Below, piece by piece: positions 1 to 9,570 of a DNA stretch of 64,000 bases (its first letter is position 1; each line of letters opens with the position of its first letter). This DNA is from Novosphingobium terrae (GTDB lineage Bacteria; Pseudomonadota; Alphaproteobacteria; Sphingomonadales; Sphingomonadaceae): assembly GCF_017163935.1 (NCBI RefSeq), contig NZ_JABVZR010000002.1, positions 372,001-436,000 of the forward strand, read 5' to 3'. Position numbers and translations under genes: made by a program. Below the pieces are notes generated by a model. The model saw only the letters and a program-made list of their open reading frames with translations, was not told the DNA's origin and did no database searches.

Positions 1-2
1 AT

Positions 3-233
3 GTCCAGAGCATCGCGGGCGGTGTCGAGGATCGTGAGCGCACCGGCGCCGATGGCCAGCTCGCCAATGTGAATCCCGCCTTCACCTGGGTTCGCCTTGC
101 CCAGCGCATTCCAGTGCGCGTCGCCATCGACAAGGTCCCGCCCGGCGTCCGCCTGATCCCCGGTCAGACGGTGACTGTCATCGTGCATCCCCGCAAGGAT
201 GGGCGCAGCATTCACAGGAGCCTCCCGTGGTAA
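3..233 (+). CDS. EmrA/AaeA-type (HlyD family) efflux periplasmic adaptor, C-terminal part
   Basis: This reading frame enters from the left edge and ends at a TAA at 231. It encodes the last 76 residues of a membrane-fusion protein that would link an inner-membrane pump to an outer-membrane channel. The visible stretch has the typical EmrA/AaeA C-terminal pattern: a segment reading NPAFTWVRLAQRIPVRVAID, followed by PGVRLIPGQTVTVIV. The stop overlaps the GTG start of the NodT-type factor by 7 bases, which supports one tripartite efflux operon. The inner-membrane partner should lie upstream, outside the window. Family placement is good; the substrate is unknown. Confidence 0.82.
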   Translation, partial: VQSIAGGVEDRERTGADGQLANVNPAFTWVRLAQRIPVRVAIDKVPPGVRLIPGQTVTVIVHPRKDGRSIHRSLPW

Positions 234-1642
234 GGCGCGCCGCAGCGCTGCTGTTGGTGACGGTGCTGGGGGCATGCACCACCGTGGGGCCGAATTACCA
301 CGTTCCCGATAAAGCGGTGGTGAAAGCGCCCGAAGCGCAGGGGGCGTTTCTCTCCGCCTCGGCGGGCACAACGGCGCAGGCTTTGCCAGATCGCTGGTGG
401 GCGCTTTACGATGATCCCAAACTCGATGCGCTGATCGAGCAGGCCTTGAATGCCAACACCGATCTGCGCGTGGCTCAGGCCAATCTGGAGCGCAGTCTGG
501 CCCTGCTGGGCGAACGCAACGCGTCCCGCGAAATTCAGGGCGGGGTCGATGCCGAAACCACCCAGTCGCAACGCTCGGCAGAGGCGGAGTTGCAGCATGT
601 GCAGCCGCCCCGGCGGGAACTTTACAACATCGGCCTGGCGGTCAGCTATGATTTCGACCTGTTCGGCGGGCTGAAGCGCGGGATCGAGGCCGCCCATGCC
701 GACAGCGAAGCTGCCGAGGCTGCGCGCGATCTGGTGCGTGTCAATGTCGCCGCCGAGGTGGCCCGCGCCTATGCCGATATCTGCAACAGCGGCCATCAGA
801 TGGATGTGCTTGGCCATGCCATTGCCGTGCAGAACAAGGGCGTGCGCCTGACCCGGTTGACCATCCAGCATGGCCGCACGGCGCCCTATGAACTCGACCG
901 TCGTCAGGCCTTGCTGGAAGGCACCAGCGCCCGCCTGCCGCGCCTGGTCGCACGGCAGCGCAATGCGCTGTTCCGCCTGACCGCCCTGCTGGGGCAAGTC
1001 CCCGCTCAGGCCGACACCAGCCTGTTGCAATGCCATGCTCCCCTGGCGATCCGGCAGGCGATCCCGGTCGGCGATGGGCAGGCCCTGCTGCAACGCCGCC
1101 CCGATATCCGCATCGCCGAAAGGCGTCTGGCGGCCACGACGGCGCGGATCGGCGTGGCCACGGCGGCGCTCTATCCCGATATCACCTTTGGCGCGACGAC
1201 AGGGTCGACCGGCGCGTTGACCGATTTCCTCTCGCCGCTGACCAACCGTTTCGGCTTTGGCCCGGGGATCAGCTGGACGCTCAACCGCCATGCCGCCCGT
1301 GCCCGGATCGAGGCGACGCAAGCGCAAAGCCGGGCCGATCTGGCCAGCTTCGACGGCACGGTCATCAAGGCCCTGCGGGAGGTGGAAACCGCACTCGACA
1401 GCTATGAGGCGGGCCTCGTGCAGCAACAGCGGCTGGAGCAGGCGCAGGCCGATGCCGCCCGCCTGTTGCAGCGCACCGCCCAGTTGCGACGCGGCGGACG
1501 GATCGCCGTCTTCCCCGCGCTAGATGCTGAAAGGGATGCTCTGGCCGCCGAGCAGGCCGCTGCCGAGGGGCAGGCAGCGGTCAATGATGATCAGATCAGC
1601 CTGTTTCTGGCACTGGGCGGAGGGTGGGCAACCCCGAAATAA
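227..1642 (+). CDS. NodT-family outer-membrane efflux lipoprotein (TolC-like channel)
   Basis: The 471-residue protein starts with a short hydrophobic signal and an LGAC lipobox (Cys about residue 16), then TVGPNYHVP, the usual opening of the NodT/RND outer-membrane lipoprotein family. Two outer-membrane efflux repeats follow. The second contains the QRRPDIRIAERRLAA stretch typical of the family. The GTG start at 227 is chosen because it overlaps the end of the adaptor gene and gives the complete lipoprotein signal. It would form the outer-membrane channel of a tripartite pump exporting aromatic acids or drugs. It is convergent with the LysR gene that ends 4 bases away. Confidence 0.93.
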   Translation: MVRRAAALLLVTVLGACTTVGPNYHVPDKAVVKAPEAQGAFLSASAGTTAQALPDRWWALYDDPKLDALIEQALNANTDLRVAQANLERSLALLGERNASREIQGGVDAETTQSQRSAEAELQHVQPPRRELYNIGLAVSYDFDLFGGLKRGIEAAHADSEAAEAARDLVRVNVAAEVARAYADICNSGHQMDVLGHAIAVQNKGVRLTRLTIQHGRTAPYELDRRQALLEGTSARLPRLVARQRNALFRLTALLGQVPAQADTSLLQCHAPLAIRQAIPVGDGQALLQRRPDIRIAERRLAATTARIGVATAALYPDITFGATTGSTGALTDFLSPLTNRFGFGPGISWTLNRHAARARIEATQAQSRADLASFDGTVIKALREVETALDSYEAGLVQQQRLEQAQADAARLLQRTAQLRRGGRIAVFPALDAERDALAAEQAAAEGQAAVNDDQISLFLALGGGWATPK

Positions 1643-1646
1643 GGCG

Positions 1647-2495
1647 TCAGACTGTGATCGCCGCAGCCTCATGCAGGCCAGAGCGGATGCGGTCCATCAC
1701 GCCCGGATCGGCCTTGGCGGAATGGACCATATAGGCTGAATAGGAAAACTCCGGGCTGCCCGGCACCAGCGCGAGGCGGCCTTGCTCCAGATAGGGTCGG
1801 ATAAAGCCTTTGCGGAAATAGCCGCTGCCGCCTGTTTCCAGAATATAGTCCAGCGCCAGCGGGCCATAGCTGATCGAGACAACCGGATTGGGCTGATCGG
1901 GAAAGGCTGCCTGATAGCTGGCGGCGAACTCATCTCCCCAGTCGATCTGTACGTGGTCCTCGGCGGTGAGGGGCGCAGTGGTGGGTGTCGTGCGCACCAG
2001 CACCAGCTTTTCCTCGAACAGCAGTTCAGCGATGATGCCCGGACGGCTGGGGGCTGCATAGAGCACCGCCACATCCAGCGTGCCGTCCTGCACCTGCTCC
2101 ATCAGCCGCTCGGACGCATCGATCTGGGTGCTGACGGCGATCTCCGGGCATTCCCGGCGCATCCAGAGCAGCCAGTGGCGCAGCAGCGGGTTCCACAGGC
2201 TGATCTCTGCCCCTACCGTCACCACAGTTTCGCGACCGGGCGGCAAAGCGACTGCCCGCTGTGCCCGTGCCCAGACCTGCACCAGCGTGGTGGCAAACCG
2301 CAGGAACTGCTCGCCCGCCGGGGTCAACCGCGCCCCGGCCTTGTTGCGGATGAAGACAGGGCGGTCGAGCTGCTCTTCCAGCACGCGGATACGCGCGCTG
2401 ACTGCGGTCTGCGTCAGATTGAGGTTGTTGGCCGCTCCCACGAAGCTGCCGGTCTTGACGACCTCCAGAAAGGTCCGGGCAACGCTGATGTCCAT
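1647..2495 (-). CDS. LysR-family transcriptional regulator
   Basis: The 282-residue protein has an N-terminal winged helix-turn-helix (ARTFLEVVKTGSFVGAANNL followed by a QTAVSARIRVLEEQL recognition region, residues about 5-45) and a C-terminal substrate-binding domain. This length is a little under the usual 300. The gene is convergent with the efflux operon and lies beyond the 3' end of the flavin reductase gene, so its target is not obvious from position. A possible LysR-type palindrome sits 31-48 bases upstream of its start and could mediate autoregulation. Confidence 0.9.
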   Translation of the reverse strand: MDISVARTFLEVVKTGSFVGAANNLNLTQTAVSARIRVLEEQLDRPVFIRNKAGARLTPAGEQFLRFATTLVQVWARAQRAVALPPGRETVVTVGAEISLWNPLLRHWLLWMRRECPEIAVSTQIDASERLMEQVQDGTLDVAVLYAAPSRPGIIAELLFEEKLVLVRTTPTTAPLTAEDHVQIDWGDEFAASYQAAFPDQPNPVVSISYGPLALDYILETGGSGYFRKGFIRPYLEQGRLALVPGSPEFSYSAYMVHSAKADPGVMDRIRSGLHEAAAITV

Positions 2496-2525
2496 TCAAT
2501 CAATGTCTGTATGAAACTGCATATC

Positions 2526-2543
2526 TCAGGATTTTTAGCCTGA
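2526..2543. promoter_or_regulatory. Imperfectly spaced palindrome upstream of the LysR gene
   Basis: The site TCAGG-N8-CCTGA lies in the 326-base gap between the LysR start and the flavin reductase 3' end. It has the dyad form and T...A ends expected of a LysR box. A second small dyad, TCCCT-CTCA-AGGGA, is at 2551-2564. The rest of the gap (to 2821) shows no gene or RNA that I can recognise. Confidence 0.35.
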
Positions 2544-2821
2544 TTAAATATCCCTCTCAAGGGAAGAGTGAACCGCGCCCAGCCTGCATAGGCAGGTCCG
2601 TTTTCGCCGAGTTCAGGTTGGAAATTCGTTGGCCCCTTATTGAGGCTCCCTATGCCAACCGGCCATCTAAAAAGGATCGGAAACAACCCTCCCGAGGGGA
2701 GCGTTCCGGTGCCGTCGCGACGGGCATCTGAACCTGTGGCATCTACCCCGGTCCTCCAGCTTCAAACCGGAACTTCCGGAAACCGCGACCGCGCCGCCGC
2801 CGCGGATGCATATGGCTCTGC

Positions 2822-3322
2822 TCAGGGGATCGAGGCCAAAGGCAGAAAGCTGCCATATCCGCCTTGCAGGAAAAGCAGGGGCGTATGAGGATGTTCGACA
2901 GCCATGGCATAGACTTCGCCCACCGCGATGTCATGGTCCCCCGCCTCATGCACAGCATAGGGGCGACAGGCGATCCAGGCCACGACGCCCTCGATGATGG
3001 GCAGGCCGCCGCTGGACAGTCGATAGGGTACGTTCTCGAACTTGTCCTCCAGCCGGGATGACAGCGCCCGGCAGACGTCCTGCTGATGCTGCGAGAGAAC
3101 ATTCACGCAAAAATCCCCGGCCACAGCGATATCGGCCCAGCTTTTGGAGCGGCGATCCGGCAGGAACGCCACCAGCGGCGGATCGAGCGACACCGATGTG
3201 AACGACCCCACCACCATGCCTTTGGGCTTGCCCTCTTTCATGGCGGTCACGGCGCAGACGCCCGTGGGATAATGCCCCAGAATTCTGCGGAATTCCGCAG
3301 CGTCGATGGCCTCGGCAATCAT
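2822..3322 (-). CDS. Flavin reductase (HpaC/RutF-like), probable partner of the monooxygenase at 8169
   Basis: This 166-residue protein belongs to the flavin reductase-like domain family. Signatures are the N-terminal RRILGHYPTGVCAVTA segment, the flavin-contacting GSFTSVSLDPPLVAF block and the RSKSWADI helix. It would use NAD(P)H to reduce free FMN or FAD for a two-component oxygenase. The ATG at 3322 is preferred over longer alternatives because an AAGGA ribosome site lies 7 bases upstream and it starts just after the MFS stop at 3327. It is the distal gene of the minus-strand run headed by the group D monooxygenase at 8169-9386, its likely partner. Confidence 0.88.
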   Translation of the reverse strand: MIAEAIDAAEFRRILGHYPTGVCAVTAMKEGKPKGMVVGSFTSVSLDPPLVAFLPDRRSKSWADIAVAGDFCVNVLSQHQQDVCRALSSRLEDKFENVPYRLSSGGLPIIEGVVAWIACRPYAVHEAGDHDIAVGEVYAMAVEHPHTPLLFLQGGYGSFLPLASIP

Positions 3323-3326
3323 GACT

Positions 3327-4643
3327 TTATCCTTGTGCAAGCAGGCCATCAGGCTCCGGCGCGTCAGGCGCCGGGGCCTTGACCGCCGGATAGCTGTAAG
3401 GCCCAAGCAGGAGAATCCCGGCAGCGCACACGATGAAGGACCCGCTCAGCAAGGGCAGCACCGCTTCATAAGAGCCAAGCTTTTCGTAAGCGAAGCCCAC
3501 CAGGATCGGGCCCACCGCGATGCACACCATCACAGCGCCCTGAAGCACGCCGATCAGCGAACCGAACCGCCGCATGCCGAAATAGCGGCTGGTCAGAAAA
3601 GCCAGCAGGTCCACCTCGATGCCAAAGGCGATCCCGCACAGGCCCGCGGCAAACAGCGTGACCGCAAAGGCATGATTGACCAGCATCAGCACCACGCCCG
3701 AGGCTGCCAGCAGCAGCACCCCGGCCCCCACGCGCGTGCCGTGAAACCGGTCGAGCAGCACGCCCCCCAAGCGGCCGACCAGCGAGGCCAGACCGAACGC
3801 CGAAAGCACCACGGTCGCCTTATCCGCGCTGATGCCGCGCGCCAGCATCAGCGGGACGATGTTTGTCTGCAGCCCGGTCACCGTCAGGGCGGCAAGGCAC
3901 AGCGGGATGATGATCAACCAGAAGTGGCGGGTCCGCACCGCCTCCCCGACGCTGAGCCCGGGCATGTTGAGCGCAGGCGCACGATCGCGCGCGGGATCAG
4001 CGATCACATCCCCGCCAGCCGCGCGCGGGCGCACGAACAGCAGGATCATCGTCAGGCCGACCACCAGCGCCAGACAGGCAAGCCACAGATAGGCCTGACG
4101 AAAGCCCGCCGTGCGGATCAGATAGGTCGCCACGATCGGGATGGTGGTCGTCCCCAGCCCCATCAGGGCCGCGGTGGCCCCGATCCCGGCGCCGCGATTG
4201 GCATCGAACCATGTCACCACCGCTTTCGCGCAGGAAATCAGGATGCCGCTGGTGGCCAGCCCCATCAGGGCGAAAGGCACATAAAACAACGGCAGCGAGA
4301 GAGGCGCCACCGAGACAGCCGCCAGACAGAGGCAATAGGCCAGCCAGCAACTCACCAGGATCGGCCGCATGGCAAAGCGGTCGATCAGCCGGCCGCAGAT
4401 CGGCAGGCCCACGGCCACGCCCAGAGCGCAGGCAGTATAGCCGCCCAGCACCGATGTCCTGCTCCAGCCGGTCGCCTGCGTCAGGGGCAGCACGAAAAGG
4501 CTGAAGGTCGAGAGCACCAGCGGTTGCGCGCTGACCGCCTGGGTCACCCCCGCGCCAAAGACGACATGCCAGGGGCTCTGACGGGACGAAACGGTGGTAA
4601 CATCAGAAGACATTGCGATCATCCGTCTTGAAAGGTGATGCAC
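3327..4643 (-). CDS. Major facilitator superfamily transporter
   Basis: This 438-residue protein has about 12 hydrophobic segments and the MFS loop pattern between helices 2 and 3 (GRLIDRFAMRP). A second copy in the second half reads GRLGGVLLDRFHG, as in oxalate/formate- and monocarboxylate-type carriers. It lies inside the catabolic operon between the flavin reductase and aldehyde dehydrogenase genes, so uptake of the growth substrate or export of an intermediate is likely. Starts at 4643, 4622 and 4613 are all possible. None has a strong ribosome site, so the N-terminus is uncertain. Confidence 0.88.
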   Translation of the reverse strand: MHHLSRRMIAMSSDVTTVSSRQSPWHVVFGAGVTQAVSAQPLVLSTFSLFVLPLTQATGWSRTSVLGGYTACALGVAVGLPICGRLIDRFAMRPILVSCWLAYCLCLAAVSVAPLSLPLFYVPFALMGLATSGILISCAKAVVTWFDANRGAGIGATAALMGLGTTTIPIVATYLIRTAGFRQAYLWLACLALVVGLTMILLFVRPRAAGGDVIADPARDRAPALNMPGLSVGEAVRTRHFWLIIIPLCLAALTVTGLQTNIVPLMLARGISADKATVVLSAFGLASLVGRLGGVLLDRFHGTRVGAGVLLLAASGVVLMLVNHAFAVTLFAAGLCGIAFGIEVDLLAFLTSRYFGMRRFGSLIGVLQGAVMVCIAVGPILVGFAYEKLGSYEAVLPLLSGSFIVCAAGILLLGPYSYPAVKAPAPDAPEPDGLLAQG

Positions 4644-4698
4644 CTGCCGGTTTCGGCAATCCCGGGCAGGTGCTGATGGTCATGATGCGGCTGCGGCT

Positions 4699-6168
4699 TC
4701 AGCCGAAGATCGTCTTCATCTTGACGTCACCGATCGGCTGGGTGATGCCCTTGGTGAGCAGGAAGCCGCCGATGCGATCGACCCCGCCGCCAAAGGCGCT
4801 CTGCTTGTAGAAGTCGCGCAGCGCATTGGGCGCCCCGCGCTGGCCGTTGATCAGCAATTGACCGGTGCTCAGCTTGCGTGAAAACTCGGTCGCGCGCGCC
4901 AGATCACGGCTGTAGACGCTGCCGCTCAGGCCGAAATCGGTGGCGTCATGCAGCATGACCGCCTCTTCCTCGGTGTCATAGGCCGAAACGGTGAAGACCG
5001 GGCCAAAGATTTCCTCGCGGAAGATCTTCATGTCAGCCGTTACGCCGGTAAAGACGGTGGGGGCGACATAATAGCCCTTGTCGAAACCGGTCGGCGTGTT
5101 GCCGCCCAGCGCCAACACCGCGCCTTCTTCCAGCCCGCTGCGGATGTAGCCTTCCACGCGCTCCTTCTGGCGGGCGGAGACCAGCGGGCCCATGATCGTT
5201 TCATCATCCGAAGGATCGCCGAAGCGGAAGGACTGCAGCGTGGCGATCACCCCCGCGACCACCTCATCCTGCATCTTGCGCGGCACGATGATGCGTGCGT
5301 TGCAGAAGCAGGCCTGACCCGAAAACGGCAGCCCCTCGCGTTGGATCGAGGAGAGGAACAGCTCCACATCGGCATCGTCGAGCAGCACCGCCGCCGACTT
5401 GCCGCCCAGCTCGGCGATCAGCGGCTTGAGCGTGTTGGCGCATTCGCGCGCCACCGCCTTGCCCGATGCCGTCGACCCGGTGAAGGAGACCTTGGCAATG
5501 CCGGGATGCGCCACCAGCGCCGCGCCCGTAGCAGGGCCGCCGGTGACGACGTTGAACACGCCGCTGGGCACACCCGCATCGCGCAGGATCTCGGCCAGCA
5601 GATAGCAGTCGAGCGAGGTTTCCGGCGAAGGCTTGGCCACCACGGTGCAACCGGCGGCCAGCGCATTGGCAACCTTCATCGCCAGCAGTGCTTGCGGCGC
5701 ATTCCAAGGCGAAATGGCGGCCACCACGCCGATCGGCTCGCGCTGAAGCAGTGTCTTGCCGCCATTGGGCGCCTCGACCAGCGTTTCATCCTCCAGCTGC
5801 CCGGCCCCCATCGAGGCCTGACGGTAAAGCATCTGGGTGATCGTCACATCCTGATCGCGCCACCAGCGGGGTGCGCCATTCTGCAGCAACAGCAGATCCT
5901 TCAGCTCCTCGGCACGCGCGGCGATGCCTTCGGCGACGCGGGCCAGAATGGCCGAGCGCGCGGCGCCACCGGCACGGCGCCAGCCGGGCAGCGCGGCGCG
6001 CGCGGCGGCCACGGCCCGGTCGATGTCGCGCTCATTGGCATCGGGGATGCTGCCGATGCGCTCCTCGGTGGCAGGGTTGATGGCATGGAGCCGCGCGGTG
6101 CTGTCGGCCGCCACGAATTCGCCGCCGATGAAAAGGTCTGAACGGTCGTGCTGGATTGCTGTGGACAC
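4699..6168 (-). CDS. NAD(P)-dependent aldehyde dehydrogenase
   Basis: The 489-residue protein is full length for the ALDH superfamily. The catalytic Cys is in SGQACF (about residue 287), the general base Glu in AELGGKS (about 253), the oxyanion Asn in SPWN (about 156), and the coenzyme-binding FTGSTASGK and EIFGPVF motifs are present. It would oxidise an aldehyde made in this pathway to the acid. The SDR and decarboxylase-like genes lie upstream in the same run (12-base gap to the SDR) and the MFS gene downstream. The C-terminal sequence after ALRDFYKQSAFGGG is family-typical. The substrate cannot be read from sequence. Confidence 0.93.
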   Translation of the reverse strand: MSTAIQHDRSDLFIGGEFVAADSTARLHAINPATEERIGSIPDANERDIDRAVAAARAALPGWRRAGGAARSAILARVAEGIAARAEELKDLLLLQNGAPRWWRDQDVTITQMLYRQASMGAGQLEDETLVEAPNGGKTLLQREPIGVVAAISPWNAPQALLAMKVANALAAGCTVVAKPSPETSLDCYLLAEILRDAGVPSGVFNVVTGGPATGAALVAHPGIAKVSFTGSTASGKAVARECANTLKPLIAELGGKSAAVLLDDADVELFLSSIQREGLPFSGQACFCNARIIVPRKMQDEVVAGVIATLQSFRFGDPSDDETIMGPLVSARQKERVEGYIRSGLEEGAVLALGGNTPTGFDKGYYVAPTVFTGVTADMKIFREEIFGPVFTVSAYDTEEEAVMLHDATDFGLSGSVYSRDLARATEFSRKLSTGQLLINGQRGAPNALRDFYKQSAFGGGVDRIGGFLLTKGITQPIGDVKMKTIFG

Positions 6169-6179
6169 TTCGAAACTCC

Positions 6180-7022
6180 TTAATCGTGCAAAGTCGCGGC
6201 GGGCGAGGCCGGAGCCCCGTCGTCAGCCGGGCGATACGTGTCGGCAAGCGCGCGCGGATCGAGCAGGCCCTGCGCCTGCTGCTGCAACAGGCTGGCATGA
6301 TCGGGCGTGGCGGAAGCGAGGAAGTGCCCCTGCGCCAGAGCCTCGACCAGCACAGCCACCGCCTGCTCGGGGGTCTGCCTGAGGCGCGGGATCAGCCTTG
6401 CCAGCGCCGGATCGAGCGGCGGCGCCCCGGCGGGCGGCTTGGCAAAGCCCGTATCGGTCACATCGGGCGCGAAGAGCGTGACACCCACACCATAAGGCGC
6501 CAGCGCCACCGCCGTCGATTGCGCAAGACCGATAACCGCCGCCTTGGACGCGATATAGGGCGCCGTCCGCCCACTGAGCGGATGGCCGCTGATCAGCGCC
6601 AGGCTGGAGCTGGTCAGCACCACATGGCCCGAGCGCCTTTCCGTGAGATGCGGCGTGAAGGCACGCAACACCCGCACCATGCCCATGACATTGACGTTGA
6701 GCACCCGCTCCCACGCCTCATCCGACAGCGTAGCGATGTCGCCGGGGCCGGTGATCCCGGCATGGCTCATCACCAGATCCACCGCGCCGAAGCGGTCAAG
6801 CGCCATGTCGCGCGCATGTTCGACCTGACCGGTATCGGCAACATCGCAGGCCAGCCCGATCGCGCTGGGCAGCGAGGCCGCCAGCGCCTGCGCCGCCGCA
6901 CCGTCAATGTCCGCGATCACGACATTGCCGCCCGCCTTCGCCACATGAGTGGCAAAGCTGCGCCCCATGCCGCTGGCGCCCGCCGTGATGAACAGCGTCT
7001 TCCCGGAAAAATCCATCATCAT
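6180..7022 (-). CDS. Short-chain dehydrogenase/reductase (SDR)
   Basis: The 280-residue protein has a classical SDR Rossmann start (TAGASGMG, about residues 13-20), a DIDG acidic turn after beta-2 favouring NAD(H), and catalytic YIASK (Tyr about 156, Lys 160) with Ser near 139. The structural NNAG motif is altered to SHAG. It would interconvert an alcohol and a ketone or aldehyde, feeding the adjacent aldehyde dehydrogenase. Its ATG overlaps the stop of the upstream amidohydrolase by 4 bases (ATGA), indicating translational coupling. Confidence 0.92.
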   Translation of the reverse strand: MMMDFSGKTLFITAGASGMGRSFATHVAKAGGNVVIADIDGAAAQALAASLPSAIGLACDVADTGQVEHARDMALDRFGAVDLVMSHAGITGPGDIATLSDEAWERVLNVNVMGMVRVLRAFTPHLTERRSGHVVLTSSSLALISGHPLSGRTAPYIASKAAVIGLAQSTAVALAPYGVGVTLFAPDVTDTGFAKPPAGAPPLDPALARLIPRLRQTPEQAVAVLVEALAQGHFLASATPDHASLLQQQAQGLLDPRALADTYRPADDGAPASPAATLHD

Positions 7023-8050
7023 GCTCCAGCCTGCGCGGCGTTGAATTTGGCCTGAGGCAGCGTATCGAGCCGGAACAGGCGATCGGAATTCTCATGCATC
7101 ACCTTGCGGCGCTGCTCCTCATCGAGCGTGACCGTCGAGCGTATCCATGCGGTGCCTTCGCTCGCCGAGGCGTAGGGATGGTCGGCGGCGAACAGGATGC
7201 GGTCGATCGGCGTCACCTCCATCGCGCAGCGCATCGGCGCATCGTAGAAGAAGCCCGCCGTGGTGACGTAAAAATTGCCGCGATAGACATCCTTGAGATG
7301 CTGCGACATCTCGGGCGAGGCGCGGTTGAGCACCTTGATCGATCGGTCGAGGAAGAAGGGCAATCCCTCACCGCCATGGCCGATGATCAGTTGCAGCCGG
7401 GGAAAGCGCTGAAACACGCCATTGAGCACCATGCGCATGCTGTGCATGGCCACTTCATAATGCCAGCCCATCATGCCGGTCGACAGCATCGCGCCGAACG
7501 CCGGGGGCAGATTGGAATAATAGGCGTCCACCACCGCCTTGGGTGCATAGCCGGGGTGCAGATACAGGGGCACGTCCAGCGCCTCTGCGGCCTCAAGCAT
7601 CGGCCAGAAGAATTGATCGTCGAGAAAGCGCCCGCCGGTATGGCCGTGGATCATCGCGCCGCGAAAATCGAGATCACGCACGCAGCGTTCCAGCTCGCGT
7701 GCGGCGTCGACGGGGGCCGGTGTGGCCAGCGTCGCCAGACCTGCAAAGCGATCGGGGTGAACGGCGACCGCCTCGGCCAGCCGATCATTGACGCGGCAGG
7801 CGACATCGACGGCCTGATCGGGCTCCATCCATTGCACATGCGGCGCGGCGGATGACAGAACCTGCACATCGATCCCGGCGGCATCCATGGCGGCAAGGCG
7901 CTTCTCGCCGATATCCGCGAGATTTTCGCCCAGGATCTTGGGGAAGAGTTTTTCGGGCCCGTCCAGCACGGCCTCAAGTTCGGGGGTACGAAAATGCTCC
8001 TCCACCGCGACGACGCGCGTGCGGGCGGGTGTTCCAATAGGCTCGTTCAT
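7019..8050 (-). CDS. Amidohydrolase-2 family protein, aromatic-acid decarboxylase-like
   Basis: The 343-residue protein resembles the ACMSD / gamma-resorcylate decarboxylase / LigW branch of amidohydrolases. It has the N-terminal metal motif VEEHF (Glu about 17-18), a HGHTGG loop, a GHGGEGLPF helix start and AADHPY carrying the metal-binding Asp near the C-terminus. Such enzymes remove CO2 from hydroxybenzoates without a redox cofactor, although some relatives hydrolyse esters or lactones. The ATG at 8050 has an AGGAGAGG site at good distance; the longer frame would add an unrelated Arg-rich leader. It is coupled to the SDR gene. Confidence 0.88.
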   Translation of the reverse strand: MNEPIGTPARTRVVAVEEHFRTPELEAVLDGPEKLFPKILGENLADIGEKRLAAMDAAGIDVQVLSSAAPHVQWMEPDQAVDVACRVNDRLAEAVAVHPDRFAGLATLATPAPVDAARELERCVRDLDFRGAMIHGHTGGRFLDDQFFWPMLEAAEALDVPLYLHPGYAPKAVVDAYYSNLPPAFGAMLSTGMMGWHYEVAMHSMRMVLNGVFQRFPRLQLIIGHGGEGLPFFLDRSIKVLNRASPEMSQHLKDVYRGNFYVTTAGFFYDAPMRCAMEVTPIDRILFAADHPYASASEGTAWIRSTVTLDEEQRRKVMHENSDRLFRLDTLPQAKFNAAQAGA

Positions 8051-8168
8051 GGCGCATGCCTCTCCTGCGATGACGCGGTTTTCTCCACGGCGCGGGCGGC
8101 ATTCTGGCCGCCTCGTTGCCCGCCGTGTGCGGGCCGCCGGATGATTCCGTGCGGCCCGTGGCACCGAT

Positions 8169-9386
8169 TTAAACCTGCATCAGCAGTTCCTCAACGCCGC
8201 ACAGCAGGCGGCCATAGGTTTCAAAATTGCTCGACGGATTGACGAAGGGGTGCATCGTGGCGACCCGCGCATCCTGCCACAGCCGGTTGGCGATGTTCTT
8301 GCTGTGCGCGAAAGACCCGCCGCCCGCTTCGGACAATTTGGTCGCCGCTTCAAAGACCATACGGTCGGCAAAGGCGACATCGCGATTGACCCTGGCGCGC
8401 TCTGCCACGGGCATGAAGGCCTTGCCGGCGCTCCACAGATCGACCTTCTCGACCGCACGCACGATAATGGATTCAGCCGCATCGAACATCGCGCTGATTT
8501 CGCCGGTCTGAAGATGGGTGACCGGGGCCTCGCCCTGGTTGGTGTAGGTGGTCAGCTTGATGTCGCGCTTGCCCACGGTTTCCAGGAAATTTTCCATGAT
8601 ATGCTTGGCCACACCGAGCACCGGAAACGCCAGGATCAGCACCATCAGCGGGCCGAAGGCGGCATTGAAGATCGGCACCTCGGGATAGGTCGGCTTCACC
8701 TCGCCACGGTTGCACCCCATCAGGCTGACGATCCGCTCGTCCGGAATGAACACATCCTCCATCGCGACATTGGTGCTGCCGCTGCCACGCAGGCCGCTGG
8801 GGTTCCAGTCATGGAGATTCTTGACATCGCTCATCGGCACGGCGGCCACGCCCGGGCCGATGGGCTCGCCATTCTTGTCGAACATCGGCACGCCGAGCAG
8901 ATCCCAATCCGCCTGATACACACCCGAGTTGAAGAACCACATGCCCTTTTCAACCACGATCCCGCCATCGGCACGGCGCGCTTTCACCGCGCGACCGGAG
9001 AAAACACCGGCGACATTGGTGTTGGGCCGGGCGAAAATCTCTTCCGACACATGCTTGGGATAGAGGTTGGCCGCCATCCAGTTGCACGCCGTCACCAGCG
9101 TCAGCCCCCAGGCGACACCCGCGTCGCCGCGACCGATCTCGGTGACCACCTGGCGCCAGGTATCGAGACTGGACTGCAGGCCGCCATATTCATGCGGAAC
9201 GGTCATCGAATAGATGCCCTCCTGCTTCATCCGCTCGGCCAGTTCTTCGGGCGGACGGGCGAGACGGTCGATTTCGGACCGTGCCTCGCGCAGATCGGGA
9301 ACAAGCGCCTTGGCCCGCGCAACGAGATCAACATCCGTGCGATCGCTGGAGGCAAGAGTCGCCGTGCTGAGATTGAGAACGCTCAT
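8169..9386 (-). CDS. Group D flavin-dependent monooxygenase, acyl-CoA dehydrogenase fold (oxygenase component)
   Basis: The 405-residue protein has the acyl-CoA dehydrogenase fold, with an N-terminal helical domain containing MTVPHEYGGL, a central beta domain, and a C-terminal four-helix region. It lacks the usual catalytic Glu context and resembles the HsaA/DszC/HpaB-type oxygenases that take reduced flavin from a separate reductase. The reductase at 2822-3322 in the same run is the natural partner. It would hydroxylate the aromatic or heterocyclic substrate as the first or second step. An AGAGGAAG ribosome site precedes the ATG. It is the promoter-proximal gene, divergent from tetR. Confidence 0.88.
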   Translation of the reverse strand: MSVLNLSTATLASSDRTDVDLVARAKALVPDLREARSEIDRLARPPEELAERMKQEGIYSMTVPHEYGGLQSSLDTWRQVVTEIGRGDAGVAWGLTLVTACNWMAANLYPKHVSEEIFARPNTNVAGVFSGRAVKARRADGGIVVEKGMWFFNSGVYQADWDLLGVPMFDKNGEPIGPGVAAVPMSDVKNLHDWNPSGLRGSGSTNVAMEDVFIPDERIVSLMGCNRGEVKPTYPEVPIFNAAFGPLMVLILAFPVLGVAKHIMENFLETVGKRDIKLTTYTNQGEAPVTHLQTGEISAMFDAAESIIVRAVEKVDLWSAGKAFMPVAERARVNRDVAFADRMVFEAATKLSEAGGGSFAHSKNIANRLWQDARVATMHPFVNPSSNFETYGRLLCGVEELLMQV

Positions 9387-9570
9387 GTGCTTCCTCTCAT
9401 TTTTATGAATTAGACGATATGTCCGTTATGACTTTGCATGGTGACTGTCAATGATCTTCGCTTTCGGGCCCTGATGCCAAAAACGGAACCCGTGCGGGGA
9501 CGGGCTGACCTCAGCCGCTCTGAAAGCTGTTCCGCAGCCGTGATGCAGATGGACGATCATTCAAATTTTT

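Noticed and set aside
2496..2821. Possible small RNA in the gap with a short CTCCC-GAG-GGGAG hairpin
   Set aside because: The stem is only 5 bases and no promoter or terminator can be identified for an RNA gene.
3306..4631. Long open frame on the plus strand opposite the MFS gene
   Set aside because: It is Arg/Gln/His-rich with no protein-like pattern, and the minus strand encodes a clear MFS carrier. GC-rich coding DNA often leaves the opposite strand open.
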